Part shown: positions 25,017 to 38,500 of the stretch, in pieces
Layout: each line of letters opens with the position of its first letter
Position numbering within the stretch: position 1 is the first letter of the stretch
Assembly (NCBI GenBank): GCA_014904845.1
Contig: MU119322.1
Coordinates: forward strand, 98,671 to 162,670
Length of the DNA stretch: 64,000 nucleotides
Reading direction: 5' to 3'
Source: Acephala macrosclerotiorum
Taxonomy: Eukaryota > Ascomycota > Leotiomycetes > Helotiales > Mollisiaceae
Translations under genes and position numbers: made by a program
Notes under the pieces: model-generated
Databases searched by the model: none
What the model saw: only the letters and a program-made list of their open reading frames with translations
Told to the model about the DNA's origin: nothing

Positions 25017-28000
25017 TAATAAAATTAACAATAAATTAATTAAATAAAAAACGAAAATTAATATTATTTTAAAATCGAATATTTATATTATTTTTAAAAT
25101 TAAAAATATAATCGATTAAAATATAATAATTAAAATATTTAAAATAAAATAAAATTTTCAATTTAATTTTTTATTATTATTAATAATAATATCGATTTAA
25201 AAATATAAAAAAAATACAAATAAAATAATAATAAAAAATAATTTAAATAATAAATTTAAATAATAAATAAACGAATTATATGTAATATATTAAATAATTA
25301 ATTTAAATTTAAATTTTCGATTATAATTATACGTAAAAATAAATCTCAATTATTATAATCGATAAATTTTTACGTTTTTACGTCGAAATACAATATTTAA
25401 TAATATATTATAAACGATATAATATTTATTACTATTTTTAAATTCGATTATTTTTTATTAACGATTTTAAACGAGTTTTTATAATTAATATTATTTATTA
25501 CTTTTAAAATAATATATATTTTTAAAAAAAAAAAAAAAAAAAAACGTTTATATCGATTTTAATATAAACGTTAAACGATTTAATATTTTATAGCAATTTA
25601 TAAAACAATATATAAAAAATCGAAATATTTTAAAAAATTAATTAATTATAAAATCGAATACAAATAAATTAAAAAATAATATAAAAAATATTTAAAAAAT
25701 TAATATAAATATTAAACGTAAAAAAAAATTAATTATCGTTTAATACTACGAAAAAAAATATATTATATTTTTTAAATTCGTTATTTTTAATATTTATAAT
25801 ACGAATCGATTAAATTTTTTTTATTAAATATTATTTATTTATTATAAATTTCGCACGATTAAATATACGTTGAAATAAACGTTATTTTACGTTAAATAAT
25901 ATAAATTAAAATATATTTTAATAAATATTAAACGAAAAAATTAATTATAATAATTTAAAAAACGAAATTATATAATAAAAATACGAAAAATCTATAAAAA
26001 TATATAAATATAATATAATAAAAAAAAATAACGATTTATATAACGCTTTAAATAATATAATTTTTTTTATAATAAAAATCGATATTCGAAATAAAAAAAT
26101 AATATATATTACAAAATTTTTTTTTTAATTATATTAATATTTAATATAATTTTATTTATAATTTCGCTTTTTTTTATATAATATTATATTTAATATAATT
26201 TTAAATAATTAATCGATATTATTTATAATATTTTAATTTATATTTCTTTTTATAATAATATTATATTAATATTTTTTTAAAAAATTTTTAAATAATATTT
26301 TAATAATTATTTATTAAAATAAAATTTAATATATAACGTCGAATAAAAACAATTTATTTACAAAATATAAAATTAATATTTAATAAAAAAAATAAAAACT
26401 ATTTATTACTCGAATAATTAAAACGTACAATAATAATAATATTTTATAAATATTATTTTAAATATTTATATTTTATTAAATAATAAAAAAAATTATTAAT
26501 TAAAAATAATAATTAATAAAAAATTAATTTTAAAAAATTTAAATTAATAATATACTTTAAATAAAATATATACAATTTTTTAATATTATTAAATAAAACA
26601 ATTTAATAATTTAATAAATTCAAAATATTTTTATTAATTTAAATACGAATTTATAAATTAAACGTAAAAATTTTATATCGAATTTATTTTAATATCGAAA
26701 AACTTTTTTAATATTATTCGTTATAATTACAATTTTAATTATAATAAATATATTAAATCTTAAAAAAAAAAAAAAAAAATTCGAATTAATTTATTATATT
26801 TCACTTTTATATCGATAAATAATACGCTTTTTAATATATTAATATAATAATTATATCGATTTTTTAAATTAAATTTATATTTTTTTTTTTTTTTAAATAT
26901 TTTTATTATTTTATAAATATATTTTTCTAGTAATTTATCGTTATATTTATTCGAAATTAATATTATAATATTAAATAATAATTTAAAAACAAATAATAAA
27001 ATATATTTTCGCGTAATATTTACTCGTATTATTTTAAAATAATAATAATAATAATATAAAAACGTAAATATTTAATATTAATATAAATTATAAATAAAAC
27101 GAATCAAAAATGTAATTATTATAAATAAACGTATTATAAATATTTTTTAAAATAATATCGAAATAAATATATATACTCGTAAAATAATTAATTTATTTAT
27201 AAAAAATCGTATTATTATACACAAAAAAATAAATAATAAATATTATAATAAATTTATCGTTTTTTAATATCGTTATTAATTATATTTAATTATTAATATT
27301 TAATCGTTTTATAAATAATTCTAATAATAATAATAATGATTTTTTAATTAAAAACTCGAATCGTAATAATAATAATAATACGAACAATTTAAAAAAAAAT
27401 TTTATTTATAATTTTAATAATTAATCGATCGTACTCGAAAAAAATACTTTTTTTAAATATATTTTTAATTCGCTTTTAAATATATTTTATACGTATTTTA
27501 AATATATTTTTAAATATATTTTATACGTATTTAAAACGTACTTAAAAATTTTTTAATATATTTATATATAATATTATATAATAAAATACTAATTTATATA
27601 TAATTGTATATTAAAAAAATTTATTTATTTATTATTAATAAAAAACGCAAATTAAAAAATTTAAATATATTCGTTTTAAAAAAAACGTATTGTAATAAAA
27701 ATAAATATATTTTAATTCGTATATATAAATTATAATATTTATAATTTAAAATTAATAAAAATATTTATTTAACGAATATTTTAATTAAATAAATATATTT
27801 AATCGAACGAATTTAACGATATTTTTTTATCGAAATAATAATAAATAATAATAAATATTTTATTATATACTTTTTAAATACAAAAAAAAATAAATACGAA
27901 AAAACTATAATAATATATTAAATAAAATATTATAAATATTTTTTTTCGCACGTATTTAAAAATATATTATTAATTTATATAAAAATATTATATATTAAAT

Positions 28001-29214
28001 ATATACGAGTATTTAATGTTTAATTTATATTTAATATATTAATAATATTATAAATTTATAAAAGTATTAATAAACGTAAAAAATATTTAATTAAAAATAT
28101 TCATATAATTATAAATATTATATTTCGAAAAAACGATATAAATATTAATATTAAACTCGAATTATTTTAACGAAATAATTTTTTTTTTTAATATTAAAAA
28201 AATCGTTTAAAAAATATAAATTTTTTTTTTATAAAATCTAATAATATAATAATTTAATTTCTAATTATTTATAAGTTTTTATTTAAAAATTTATAAATAA
28301 TATAATTATTAAAAAAATTTTAAAATTTTTTTTTAAAAATAAAAATTAAAATAATAATTTTTATATTAAATTTAAATAATATTTTAATTCGTTTAAATTA
28401 AATATAATAATTTTCATTATATTTATAATTAAATAATATTTTAAAAAATATATTAAATAACGAATTAATAAAAATAAAAAATATTTATTATTCGAAAATT
28501 TAATTAATAATAATAAATATAATTTAATTTTATATATATAAAACTTATATAAATAAAATTATACTTTTTTATAAAAAAGTTTTAAATATTATTTTTTTTT
28601 TAAAAAAAAAATTTAATTTTAATAAAATTATATATAAAAATTATTTGTAAAATTAAATAATCGATAAATTTTAAAAATATAAAATTATTAATCGATTTAT
28701 TTATTAATAATATTCTAATAAAAAATTTAATAAAAAATATTTTACGTTAAAAAATATTTTATTATTGAACTTTTTTTAAATACTTATTTTATTATTAATA
28801 TTATATTTAATATAATTTTATTTAAATTATACGAAATTAATATTTATATAATTTATTACGAATAATTCTATAAATATAATTTTAATTTTAAATATAATAC
28901 GTATATACTTTAAAATTTATTTAATAAATACTAATAAAATAAATAAATAATAATATTGAAAATTTATTTATTAATAATTTTTTATTTGAAATAAATAACG
29001 TAAATTTATACTATTATAATTTTAAAGTAATTAATAATAATAAAATATCGAAATAAATAAAAATTCTATAGATTTTAATTCTATTAATAATATAATAAAT
29101 TTATCGATTATTTTATTAAATAAAAACAACGAATTTAAAATAATTAATATATTATTATTAAATTTTATTTTTGTTTAATATTTATTAATTAAAATAAAAA
29201 ACGACAAATAATAT

Positions 29215-29422
29215 TATTAGTATTACTAAAGATATCTATTATTAATAATAAACTAAAAACGAAATAAATAAATAAATTGAATAATTCGTTGATTGATTGA
29301 TTGTTTTAAATCTAGTAAATGCGCAAGAGTTAAAAAATATAATCTCAATTCTAGCGCAAGCGGTACTAGTCCCGATCTGGCCTAGTGCCGCACGTGACTA
29401 TTAAACTAATATTGTATTTATA
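29215..29422 (-). repeat. LTR (3' LTR of the minus-strand copia-type element)
   Basis: 208 bp and the same length as its partner, with no indels. It contains the conserved segment AAGCGGTACTAGTCCCGATC followed by TGGCCTAGTG, rich in intact CpG. It ends in TA where the partner has CA. Confidence 0.92.
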
Positions 29423-30999
29423 CTAGCAGTTCTTTCTTTGTAATAAGAATTAGTTCAGTTTAATTATTTAAAAGATACTATTATTTTCTTTTTTTATCGT
29501 AGTTCGTTAATACGTAAAATTCACTGATATTTCAATGCAAAAATCATGTGATTAAACTTTGGAAACAACGCTAGTGAATTAGCGCTATTCTCGAAGTTCG
29601 TTGGAGATTATAAGTGTCGAGATTGAAGTAATTCTTTTTTTTTTAGTTTTATAAATCAAATAATCATAAGATTCGAAATATAAAGTAAAAATTTTTTTTT
29701 TTTTATTTTCTTTTAATAAATATTCTCTCTAATTCTTTGCGCTGTTTTTACCGTTCTTTTTTTTTTTAATTTATTTTTCTATTCGGATTTTAAAGTAATT
29801 CGTATCTAGAAACTTCTTTAAAACTTTATTAAATATTGATTTTATTATAGTATTCGTTGAATTATTTTGATTATTGATTTATTGAATCTTTTGTAACTTT
29901 TTGCACTTATACGATTAACAAAGAATTATAATATCGATTATAAAACGCTTTTTCTTAATAGTTCCTAGTTTGATTAAGTACTCGTATAACGAATATAAGT
30001 TTATACAAACGATTATCGAAATTTTAAAAAAATCGAGTTATTAAATAATTATATCAATAGTAAATTTGATTGCGATTACTATATCGACTTTTTTTACTAT
30101 ACTATATATTTTAGAAATTAAAACGCTTTTAATAACGCGTTTACTTTTAATAGAATTGTAGTAAATAAAATTTCTTTTGATTTCGAACTTTTTATCGTTC
30201 AATTGATATTTATTTATTAGAATGATTTTATATTCAATTTAAAAGTTAAAATCTTTATTATTTGCAAATAAATTATCGATAAAAACAAAGAATTTCGTCG
30301 TAAATAAATCGAAAACAATATATTTGAGTTTTCGATCCAAGTTTTTAATCTATTATTTCAATCTTTTATTCAATATAACAATTTCTTTCTTCGTTGAATT
30401 TTAGTATTGAATAGTAATAAATAAATCGAAAATTGTTTTAAATTGGTAAATTGTAGTAATATAAGCTTTTTTAATTCGTTGTTTTTAGTATTCAATTTAA
30501 AAATTAAATGATTTAATATTTATTAATTTAATTTTTTTGTTTTGATTCTTTTGTCGTAATTAAATCGTATTTTCAAATTAAATTAAAATGCATTTATTGA
30601 AAATCAATAATATCTCTAATATTAAAGTTTTTTTAGATTTGATTAAAAATTTAATTTTATTGAATTCGTTTTTCTCGAGAATAAAGAATTTTTTTTTTGC
30701 TAATATAAACGTATCGTCGATTTGCATTTTAACAACGTTGAAAAGTCTTTTAATAATCGTAATTAGAAAATAAAAATCGTATATCGATATAATTATAAAT
30801 AGTTTTTTTTTATAATACTTGTAATACGTAATTTATTAGTGTATTCTTATTTTCGCAATTTTATATAAAAACTTTAAAATAATTATAATTGTATTTAATA
30901 AATATAAATAGCGAATTTCTTTCGATAAACGTATTAATATAAATCGTTAAAAGTTTGTTGTAAATTGAATATAAATTTGAGTAATATTACGAAGTTATA

Positions 31000-32068
31000 T
31001 TTTAATTTTTTTGTTTGCAAATTGAATTAAGAAAAGTATTAAAGCGACAATTAGTCGTTGATTAATTCTTTGTATTGTCGAGAATTACGTAAAAAATTTT
31101 TTTTTTTTTTCGTTGTTATATCTTTGAATTACTAGTTTCGATTTCTCGTAAAAAATGTCGATAGTTTTGTTTTTGATCTCGTTAATTAATTTCGAATTGA
31201 AAATTCGAATTTTAATATATTTACTAAAATCGTATTAAATAAAATTAAAAACTTTTTTTATAATTAAACTATCGATTTCTTTCTTTTAAAACGCTTTGAA
31301 TAATTGTTCAAAAATTGTAATTATATTTTCTTTTCGTAGTTTTAATAATAATTTTATATCGCTTTTTTTTTTACTTATTATAAAGACTATAAAGATTTTA
31401 ATTTTTTCGACGATAGTAATAAAAAATTGATCATTGAAATCTTCGTAATCTTTCTCGTTATTTTTAGTAAAGTTATAACGTTTATTTTATTTAGATTCTT
31501 TGTTATATACGTTTTTATTTCGTGATCTTTTTAAGCGTTTTCAATTACGCTTCTTGATTAATTCTTCGTTTACTTCGCTCGATTAAAAAAACAAAAGAAT
31601 TTTTTTTTGATTTTTTCGATTATTTTTTTGATTACTAGTTCGATTATAAACCTTTAATACTTTTTTTTCCGTGTAATAAAACTTGATAATCGTTAAATAG
31701 AAATTAATCGATTTGTAAAATATATCGATTATATATATTTCTCTATTAATTGTTAGTAGTTTATATAGTTCTTTTTATTTGCTTTTTTTACGCCAAACGC
31801 GTACTTTAAACAGAATTGGCAAGTTTAGTATAGACTTCGTATTTAGATCGTTTCTCATTGAAAGCGCGTCGTTAATTTAACGTTGAATATATAAACGACG
31901 TATTTCTTTAACAATTATTTGAATTGCTTTAATTCTTTTAATAATTAATAATAATAACGCGTCGTTACTAGTCATTTTAAAGTATACTCCAAAGACTAAT
32001 AACGTAAATACAATATCGTTTAATTCTATCGAATTATTAATAACTTTGATTGCCATTTGTAAGATCAT
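31000..32068 (-). pseudogene. remnant of copia-type pol: integrase C-terminal region and start of reverse transcriptase
   Basis: On the minus strand, 32068-31877 is open and reads LQMAIKVINNS, FTLLVFGVYFKMTSNDA and IKRIKAIQIIVKEIRRL. Fungal copia polyproteins have an LQMAVKAxND...PTLLVFGAYPRMT...QRAxAIKKAMAEVRKL block at this point, just after the integrase core. Below it, with one or more stops, come INDALSMRNDLNTKSILNLP and YKLLTINREIYIID, matching the usual xDALxxRNGPxTxxIxxLP and YKLLSIDGETCxVD. At about 31195-31085 another frame reads FNSKLINEIKN and FYEKSKLVIQRYNNE, the start of reverse transcriptase (usually FNSRFVDEIKN ... EKSRLVVQAYND). Substitutions such as P to L/F, G to D/R/N and A to V/I are what C-to-T and G-to-A changes produce. 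A further open stretch at 33274-33065 is not assigned. Confidence 0.82.
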
Positions 32069-35000
32069 ATTTTTGTCGATCTATTTCTCGATTAATTCGT
32101 CGTGAATAATTTCGTAAACTCGGCGTAGTAAAATATAGTATTTCTCTATTTTTCTTATACTATTATAAGTTTTAACGAGCATTTCCTTGATTTCAATCGC
32201 TATTGTCTTAGCGTTTTGTTGAAACTCTATAAACAAAAAATTCTTTTCGACGTTATAAACGATATAATCCGATGATTTTTAATATATATCGATTTAATAT
32301 ATACGTAGTATATTCTATATTATTTTCGCAAATATATCCTTTATAAATCTAATAATTTGAAATACTATAAACGAGTTTACTACTTGTAAAATTGGTTTCT
32401 CATTTAAATATAAAACGTCGACAATAATCGAGTAATTGAATTTATAGTCATCTTATAAAATAAATTTGAATTTTCTAAATAATTATCTATATATTTAACA
32501 ATAGTAACAATACTTAGTAAAATACTAAATATACTTGATATTTACGTTATAATCAACTCGTTAAAAAACTTTTACAAAACGTCGTACTAATAAATAATTA
32601 AAACGTTTATACAATTAATGTAATTCTATATCGATAAAATAATTCTAAATTAAACTTTTCTCTAATTAATACAATAATATTTATAAATAGTTCTATTTTT
32701 TTACAATAAAAACGATTTTATTTTTTTGAATCAAAATATTCTTTAGATTATCGAGTTTTATACTTATAATATTTATATTTTAAATACAAAATAAAAAAAG
32801 TGTATTTACAAAAACAATATAAAAAGTAATAATATTTAATAAAATATCGACTCGAATAATTTTTTGCAATAAAATAATACTTTTATTAAAACGAATCTTA
32901 TGAACTCTAATCGTAAATATATTTAACTAGACGCTAATATCAAACTTTCATAGTACTATAAATTGCGATTAATCAATAATTAATACTTCGACGATTTTAT
33001 TATTCGATATAATCTCTTGAAAAACTTCTGAAAAATATCGATCTTTAAAAATAAAAAATGAATATTAATTCGATTCAAATAATTCAAATTGTAATAATAA
33101 AATATTGAATATATTCTTTCTCGTAATAGTATAATAAATAGATTGATCATCCAAAATAATTACTGTTTGCGTACTATCGATCTTTTTAAACTCGATAAAA
33201 TAATTCTTTTTTTCGTTTTTTATTTCTATACTTATTAGCAATTGATTAATTTCTATTACTTGATTATTTTTCAATAAATTTTTTATTCTTTCGATTTTAG
33301 CGAAAAAACTCTAATAATAAACTATTATAATATCTCGATTTACTGTATATTAAACTTACTATTAAAACTTTACATATACTTATTATCGCTTTTTTATCGT
33401 ATACTTTATTAATTAATATCTCGATTTACTACAAATATAGTATTTCTTCTAATATAATCTTTTTTAAAATTTATAATTTCTACGATATTTACTTCGAAAG
33501 TTTTCTCGATCTCAATATTTTCGACCTTGTATTTGATCGCGTTTTCTGTCTCGTTTTTTATAAATATAATCGATCCAATTCTAATCGAACTCGTTTTTTT
33601 TTGGATCTTAAAAAATAGAATCTAAACTATACTACTGTATTTCACGTGATCGCGTTACAGTATTTACTACTAATCGCAATTCAACGTAAACGCTTTTAAA
33701 AGTACTAACAAACTTGTAAAAAACAAAATTGTACTTTTCAATATTTCGACAAATACTAATAATTTAATCTCGTAAACTATATTCTATCTAATATTCCAAT
33801 AATAAATTTAATTTAATTTTTTGAAATTAATCGAAAAATATTTATAAGTATTCCAATTTAGTCTTTATTGGATTAATCGTAATAATTTTTATTAAAATTG
33901 TCTCTCTCTATAAAAACATATATAATTAATAATTTTTTTTAATCTCGAAATAAATTTTTATTATTATTACTAGCGTAGTAAAATCGAAATCTCTTTTTAA
34001 AAATTTATCGAAATAAAACGCGTTTACACGTTCTATAAAACTAATAAAAAATGCTTTGTCGTATTAATTTTGAAATAATTCGATTTTATTATAATAATTA
34101 TAAAATATCGATAATTTGCGATTAAAAATATCGTATAACTTTTTATTATACTTTTTATTATCAATATAAATTTTTATTAAATTCATAAACAATTTAATAG
34201 AAATACTTTATAAACTATTATATTAATTCGATTATTATTGAAAAAATTACTAGTAAATATATTGAGTATTTTGTGTAATATTAAACAAATTCGTATTTGT
34301 AAAAAAAATTGCAATAAAAAAAATATAAAAAGTATTCGTAGAAATAGTCGTATTTGTAGTAAGAAAGTTCGTACTAGTAATTGAAATCGTGAAAGTGATT
34401 ATACTTTGATTGTTAAATACTAATATTAGAATACTTTGATTTGCTAATTAAATTGATCGATTTTATCGAGAAAAGAAATTTCTATTCTTCAATTGATCGA
34501 CGATCTCTATTTGTATCTATTTATAAAACTCTTTTTATTGAAAAACTTTTTTTAAATTATCAATAATAAACTTTCTATTTTTCGATATTTAAACTTTGTA
34601 AGTACGTAAAAAGTCTCGTAAATAACGTATAAAATCTTTGTATATTAAGCGTAAAATCTCTTACGAGCAATTTTTAAAATTCTCTTGAAAGTATTTCTAT
34701 AGATTGCAATCAAAATATTTTTTTTCTTTATATGTTTCAAAGTAATAAAAAATATATCTATTTAATATTACTTTATTAAAATCTTTATCGTTTATAGAAT
34801 CGAAATCTTTTCTCTATTTATTTTTATTATAAAAGAATTTAATTTTAAATAAATCCGTTATTTTAAGAAATAATTGTACAATAAATAATAAAAAAATTAA
34901 AAGTTTTAATTCGAATTCAAATAAATATTATTATTAATATTTATACGTTTTCAATCAAATAATAAATAAAAGCGCAAAACTTCTTTTGAGAGTTCGTTTT

Positions 35001-35349
35001 TAACGTAAATTCGAGTAAATTAATACAAACTTAAGACCGTTTTCGCGCTCTTTTATTCGTTTTTCGTAAACGTTATTGTTTTGCGTAATAAACGCAAACT
35101 TGAAAAATAAATACAAACTTAAAATCGCTTTTACATTGTTCTCTTTAAGTTTTTAATAGTCTCAATACTTTCAGTGCGTTTCTACAAAAGGATTCTTATA
35201 GATTCTTATTTCTTCGAAAATACATTGATTATTTTAAGTACTTTCTTACAAAAAGCAAACTATTTAAAGAATTCATTTCTTTTTGTAAATCAATCTCTTC
35301 TAAATAAAAACTTAACTATTCCGTGATTAATTAAATAACTACTAATCAG

Positions 35350-35557
35350 TATTAATATTACTAGAAATACTTATTACTAATAATAAACCAAAAACGAAAT
35401 AAACAAATAAATTGAATAATTCGTTGATTGATTGATTGTTTTAAATCTAGTAAATACGCAAAAATTGAAAAATATAATCTCAACTCTAGCGCAAGCGGCG
35501 CTAGTCCCGATCTGGCCTAGTGTCGCACGTAACTACTAAACTAATATTGTATTTACA
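35350..35557 (-). repeat. LTR (5' LTR of the minus-strand copia-type element)
   Basis: Pairs with 29215-29422. Counting by eye, about 19 of 208 positions differ and all are C/T or G/A transitions, split between the two copies. It retains the terminal CA on the plus strand. The primer-binding site should lie just inside it on the minus strand (complement of about 35330-35349); I could not match it to a known tRNA. Confidence 0.92.
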
Positions 35558-38500
35558 ATATTATTAATAATAATAATATTAAATAAAAGTTTAAATATTT
35601 AATAAATCGTTAAATTTTTATTAATAATAAAACAAATAATAATAATTTATTCGATATATTAAAAATTATTAAAAATTTATTTATTTTAATTTATTATAAA
35701 TAAAATAAAATTATAAAAAATTTTTTTTTATCGAATACGACTTATAAAAATTTAAATTTAAAAAATTAATATCAAAAAATTTAATAAAATAAAAACGTAA
35801 TAAAACTTTTTTTAAAATATATTTTTAAAATTTATTTTATTATATAATAATATATCTCGAAATTATTTTAATTCGAATATCTTTTTAAAATATATTTTAT
35901 CGTATTTAATTTTAAATTTATTTTTTAATATTTAATATTAAACGTAAATTTTTATAATTACTTATTTTAATAATAACGAATATTAATTATTTATAAACGA
36001 ATTATATTACGAAAAAAAATTATAATAATATATCGAATAAATAAAAAAAAATTTATTTTAATATTATAAAATTAACGATTTATATAATAAATAATAATAA
36101 TATTTTTTTATCGTTAAATTTTTTTACATATAAAATTTTTATTAAATTTAATAATAATAAAAAAAAATAAAAAACGTAAAAAATTTATTATAAAATAAAA
36201 TAAAAAAATTAAAATAAAAATTTAATTAAAAATTTAATAAATTTAAAAATATAATAAAAATAAAATTAAAAAAAAAACTAATATTTAATTATATTTTTTT
36301 AAGTAAAAAAAAGAAAATTATCGAATCGAAAAACTAATATATAAAAATACTAAAAATCGTAAAAAAAAATAACGAAATTAAAAATTAAAAACTAAAAAAT
36401 TAATTTTTTATTAAAATTAAATAAAAAAAATAAATTAAAAATAAATTATACGATAATAAAATAATTTATATTATTTTAATTAAATATCGTTATTTTACTA
36501 TTTATCGTTTTATCGTTATTTATATCTCGTAAATAAAAATATACAAATATAAAAATTTTAATAAAAATTATAAACGTATATAAAAAACTTAAAATAATTA
36601 AAATTTTCGAAAATAATAACGAAAAATAAATACGATTAAAATAATAAATATAAAATAATAATAAAATATTTATCGAGTTCAATGTAATTAACGTAATTAA
36701 AATAATATAAATAATTAAAATAATTAAAATAATTAAAATATTTAATATACGTCGATTATTTTATAGTTTTTAAAGTTTTTCAATATTATAAATATATTAA
36801 TCGCGTAATTAACGTTTAATTTTTTACGCGAGAAAATTTAAATAAAATAATTATAAATACGATAAATAAAATTTATAATCGCTAAATACGATTTTTAATA
36901 AAAATATTTTTTATTATATTACGTATATAAAAATTTTTTATTATTAACGTTTTTATAAAATTATTGAGATTTTTACGTACGATTAATTTTTAATATATAA
37001 TATTTCGAAAATAGTATAATTTTTATTATATAATTAATAATATATTTAATAAAAAAAAATTTATATTATTTTAAATTATATAATTTTAAATTTATATCGA
37101 TCGCGTTTTTTAAGAAAATCGATTTAATTAATAAAATATAAATTTTTTTTATTTAATTTATTATATAATATTAATAATATTAAAATAATATAATTTTACA
37201 AATATAATAAATTTAAATTTTTTTTATTTTTTTTCGTTATTTAATCGCGATATAAATCGTAAAAATTTATTATCGTCAAATTATTATTCTCGTAATTATA
37301 ATTAAAATTATTTATTTTATAATAAACGATAAAATATTTTTCGTATTTTACGAATATATTATTTTAATCGAAAAAATCGAAAAATAAATTTATTATCGTA
37401 TATTAATCGATTTGTTTTTTATAATAATTTAATAATATAAAATAAATTTTTTTTAAAGTTTATATTTATATTAAATAATTATATTATTTATTTAATTATT
37501 AAATAATAATATTTAAAATTAAAAAAAAAAAATATAATAAAAAAAAATATAATAAATAATAATAAAAAAAGTATTTTATAAATATAAATTAATAATTTTT
37601 TCAAAATATAATAATTAAATAATCAAATATAAAATTTAAATAAAAATATATAATTTTTTTTTTTTTTCGCGTTTTTCGTTCGAAGTTTTATATTAATAAT
37701 TTTTTAATTTAAAAACGAAATAATTTTTATATATTACGTTTTAAATACGAACGTTTTTATTTTTATTTAAAATTTTTTAAATTCTTCGAAAATTTAATAT
37801 TTTAATTAAAATTTATTTTTTAAATAAAACAATATTACGTAAAAATCTCGAAAAATATTCGATTTTTTAAAATTTATTTTAATCGTTATTTTATTTTATT
37901 AATAAAAACGTAAATTATTATTTTATAATTTATAAATTTAATTATTGATTTTAAAAAACTTTATAAATTCAACGTTTAAAAATATAAAACGTGAAATTTT
38001 AATAATTTATTACGATAATTAATAATTATTATATTATATTCGTTTATTTATTTTAAAATATTATATTTTTATTTTATATATTTTTTAAAATATTTTTATT
38101 TTATATATTTTTTATAGTTTTTTTATAATATTTAATTTTTATTATTCGAATTATTATTTTTTATTATAATATAATTTAATTAAATTTTTTATTTAAAATA
38201 TATATAATTTCAATTGAATAATTTTTAAAAATTCGAACGAATTAATTTTAATTTAATAAATAATACGATATATTTAAAATATTAAATAAAATAATATTTT
38301 ATTAATATTATATATTCGAAAATATATTATAATAAATATAATAATAATAGTATATAAATAAATAATTATTTAATTTATTAATATTAAAAACGAATAATAT
38401 ATTTTAAAAAAAATCGAAAATCGAAATTATTATTATTAAAAAATTTTTATATTAAAATTTTATAAATAAACGCTTTATAAATATTTATCGTTTTATTATC

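Larger units (their letters stand above)
29215..35557 (-). mobile_element. Ty1/copia-type LTR retrotransposon, degenerate, 6.34 kb
   Basis: Two direct repeats of 208 bp (29215-29422 and 35350-35557) flank 5.9 kb of DNA clearly richer in G and C than the surrounding isochore. Minus-strand frames inside match fungal copia polyproteins in the order integrase C-terminal part, then reverse transcriptase. The element therefore runs from 35557 to 29215. A purine-rich stretch precedes its 3' LTR when read on that strand (complement of 29423-29450, including ACAAAGAAAGAACTGCTAG). The shared hexamer AATATT at 29210-29215 and 35557-35562 is a probable target-site duplication, with one base of uncertainty about the LTR edge. 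Many stops and frame breaks show it cannot be active. Confidence 0.9.
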
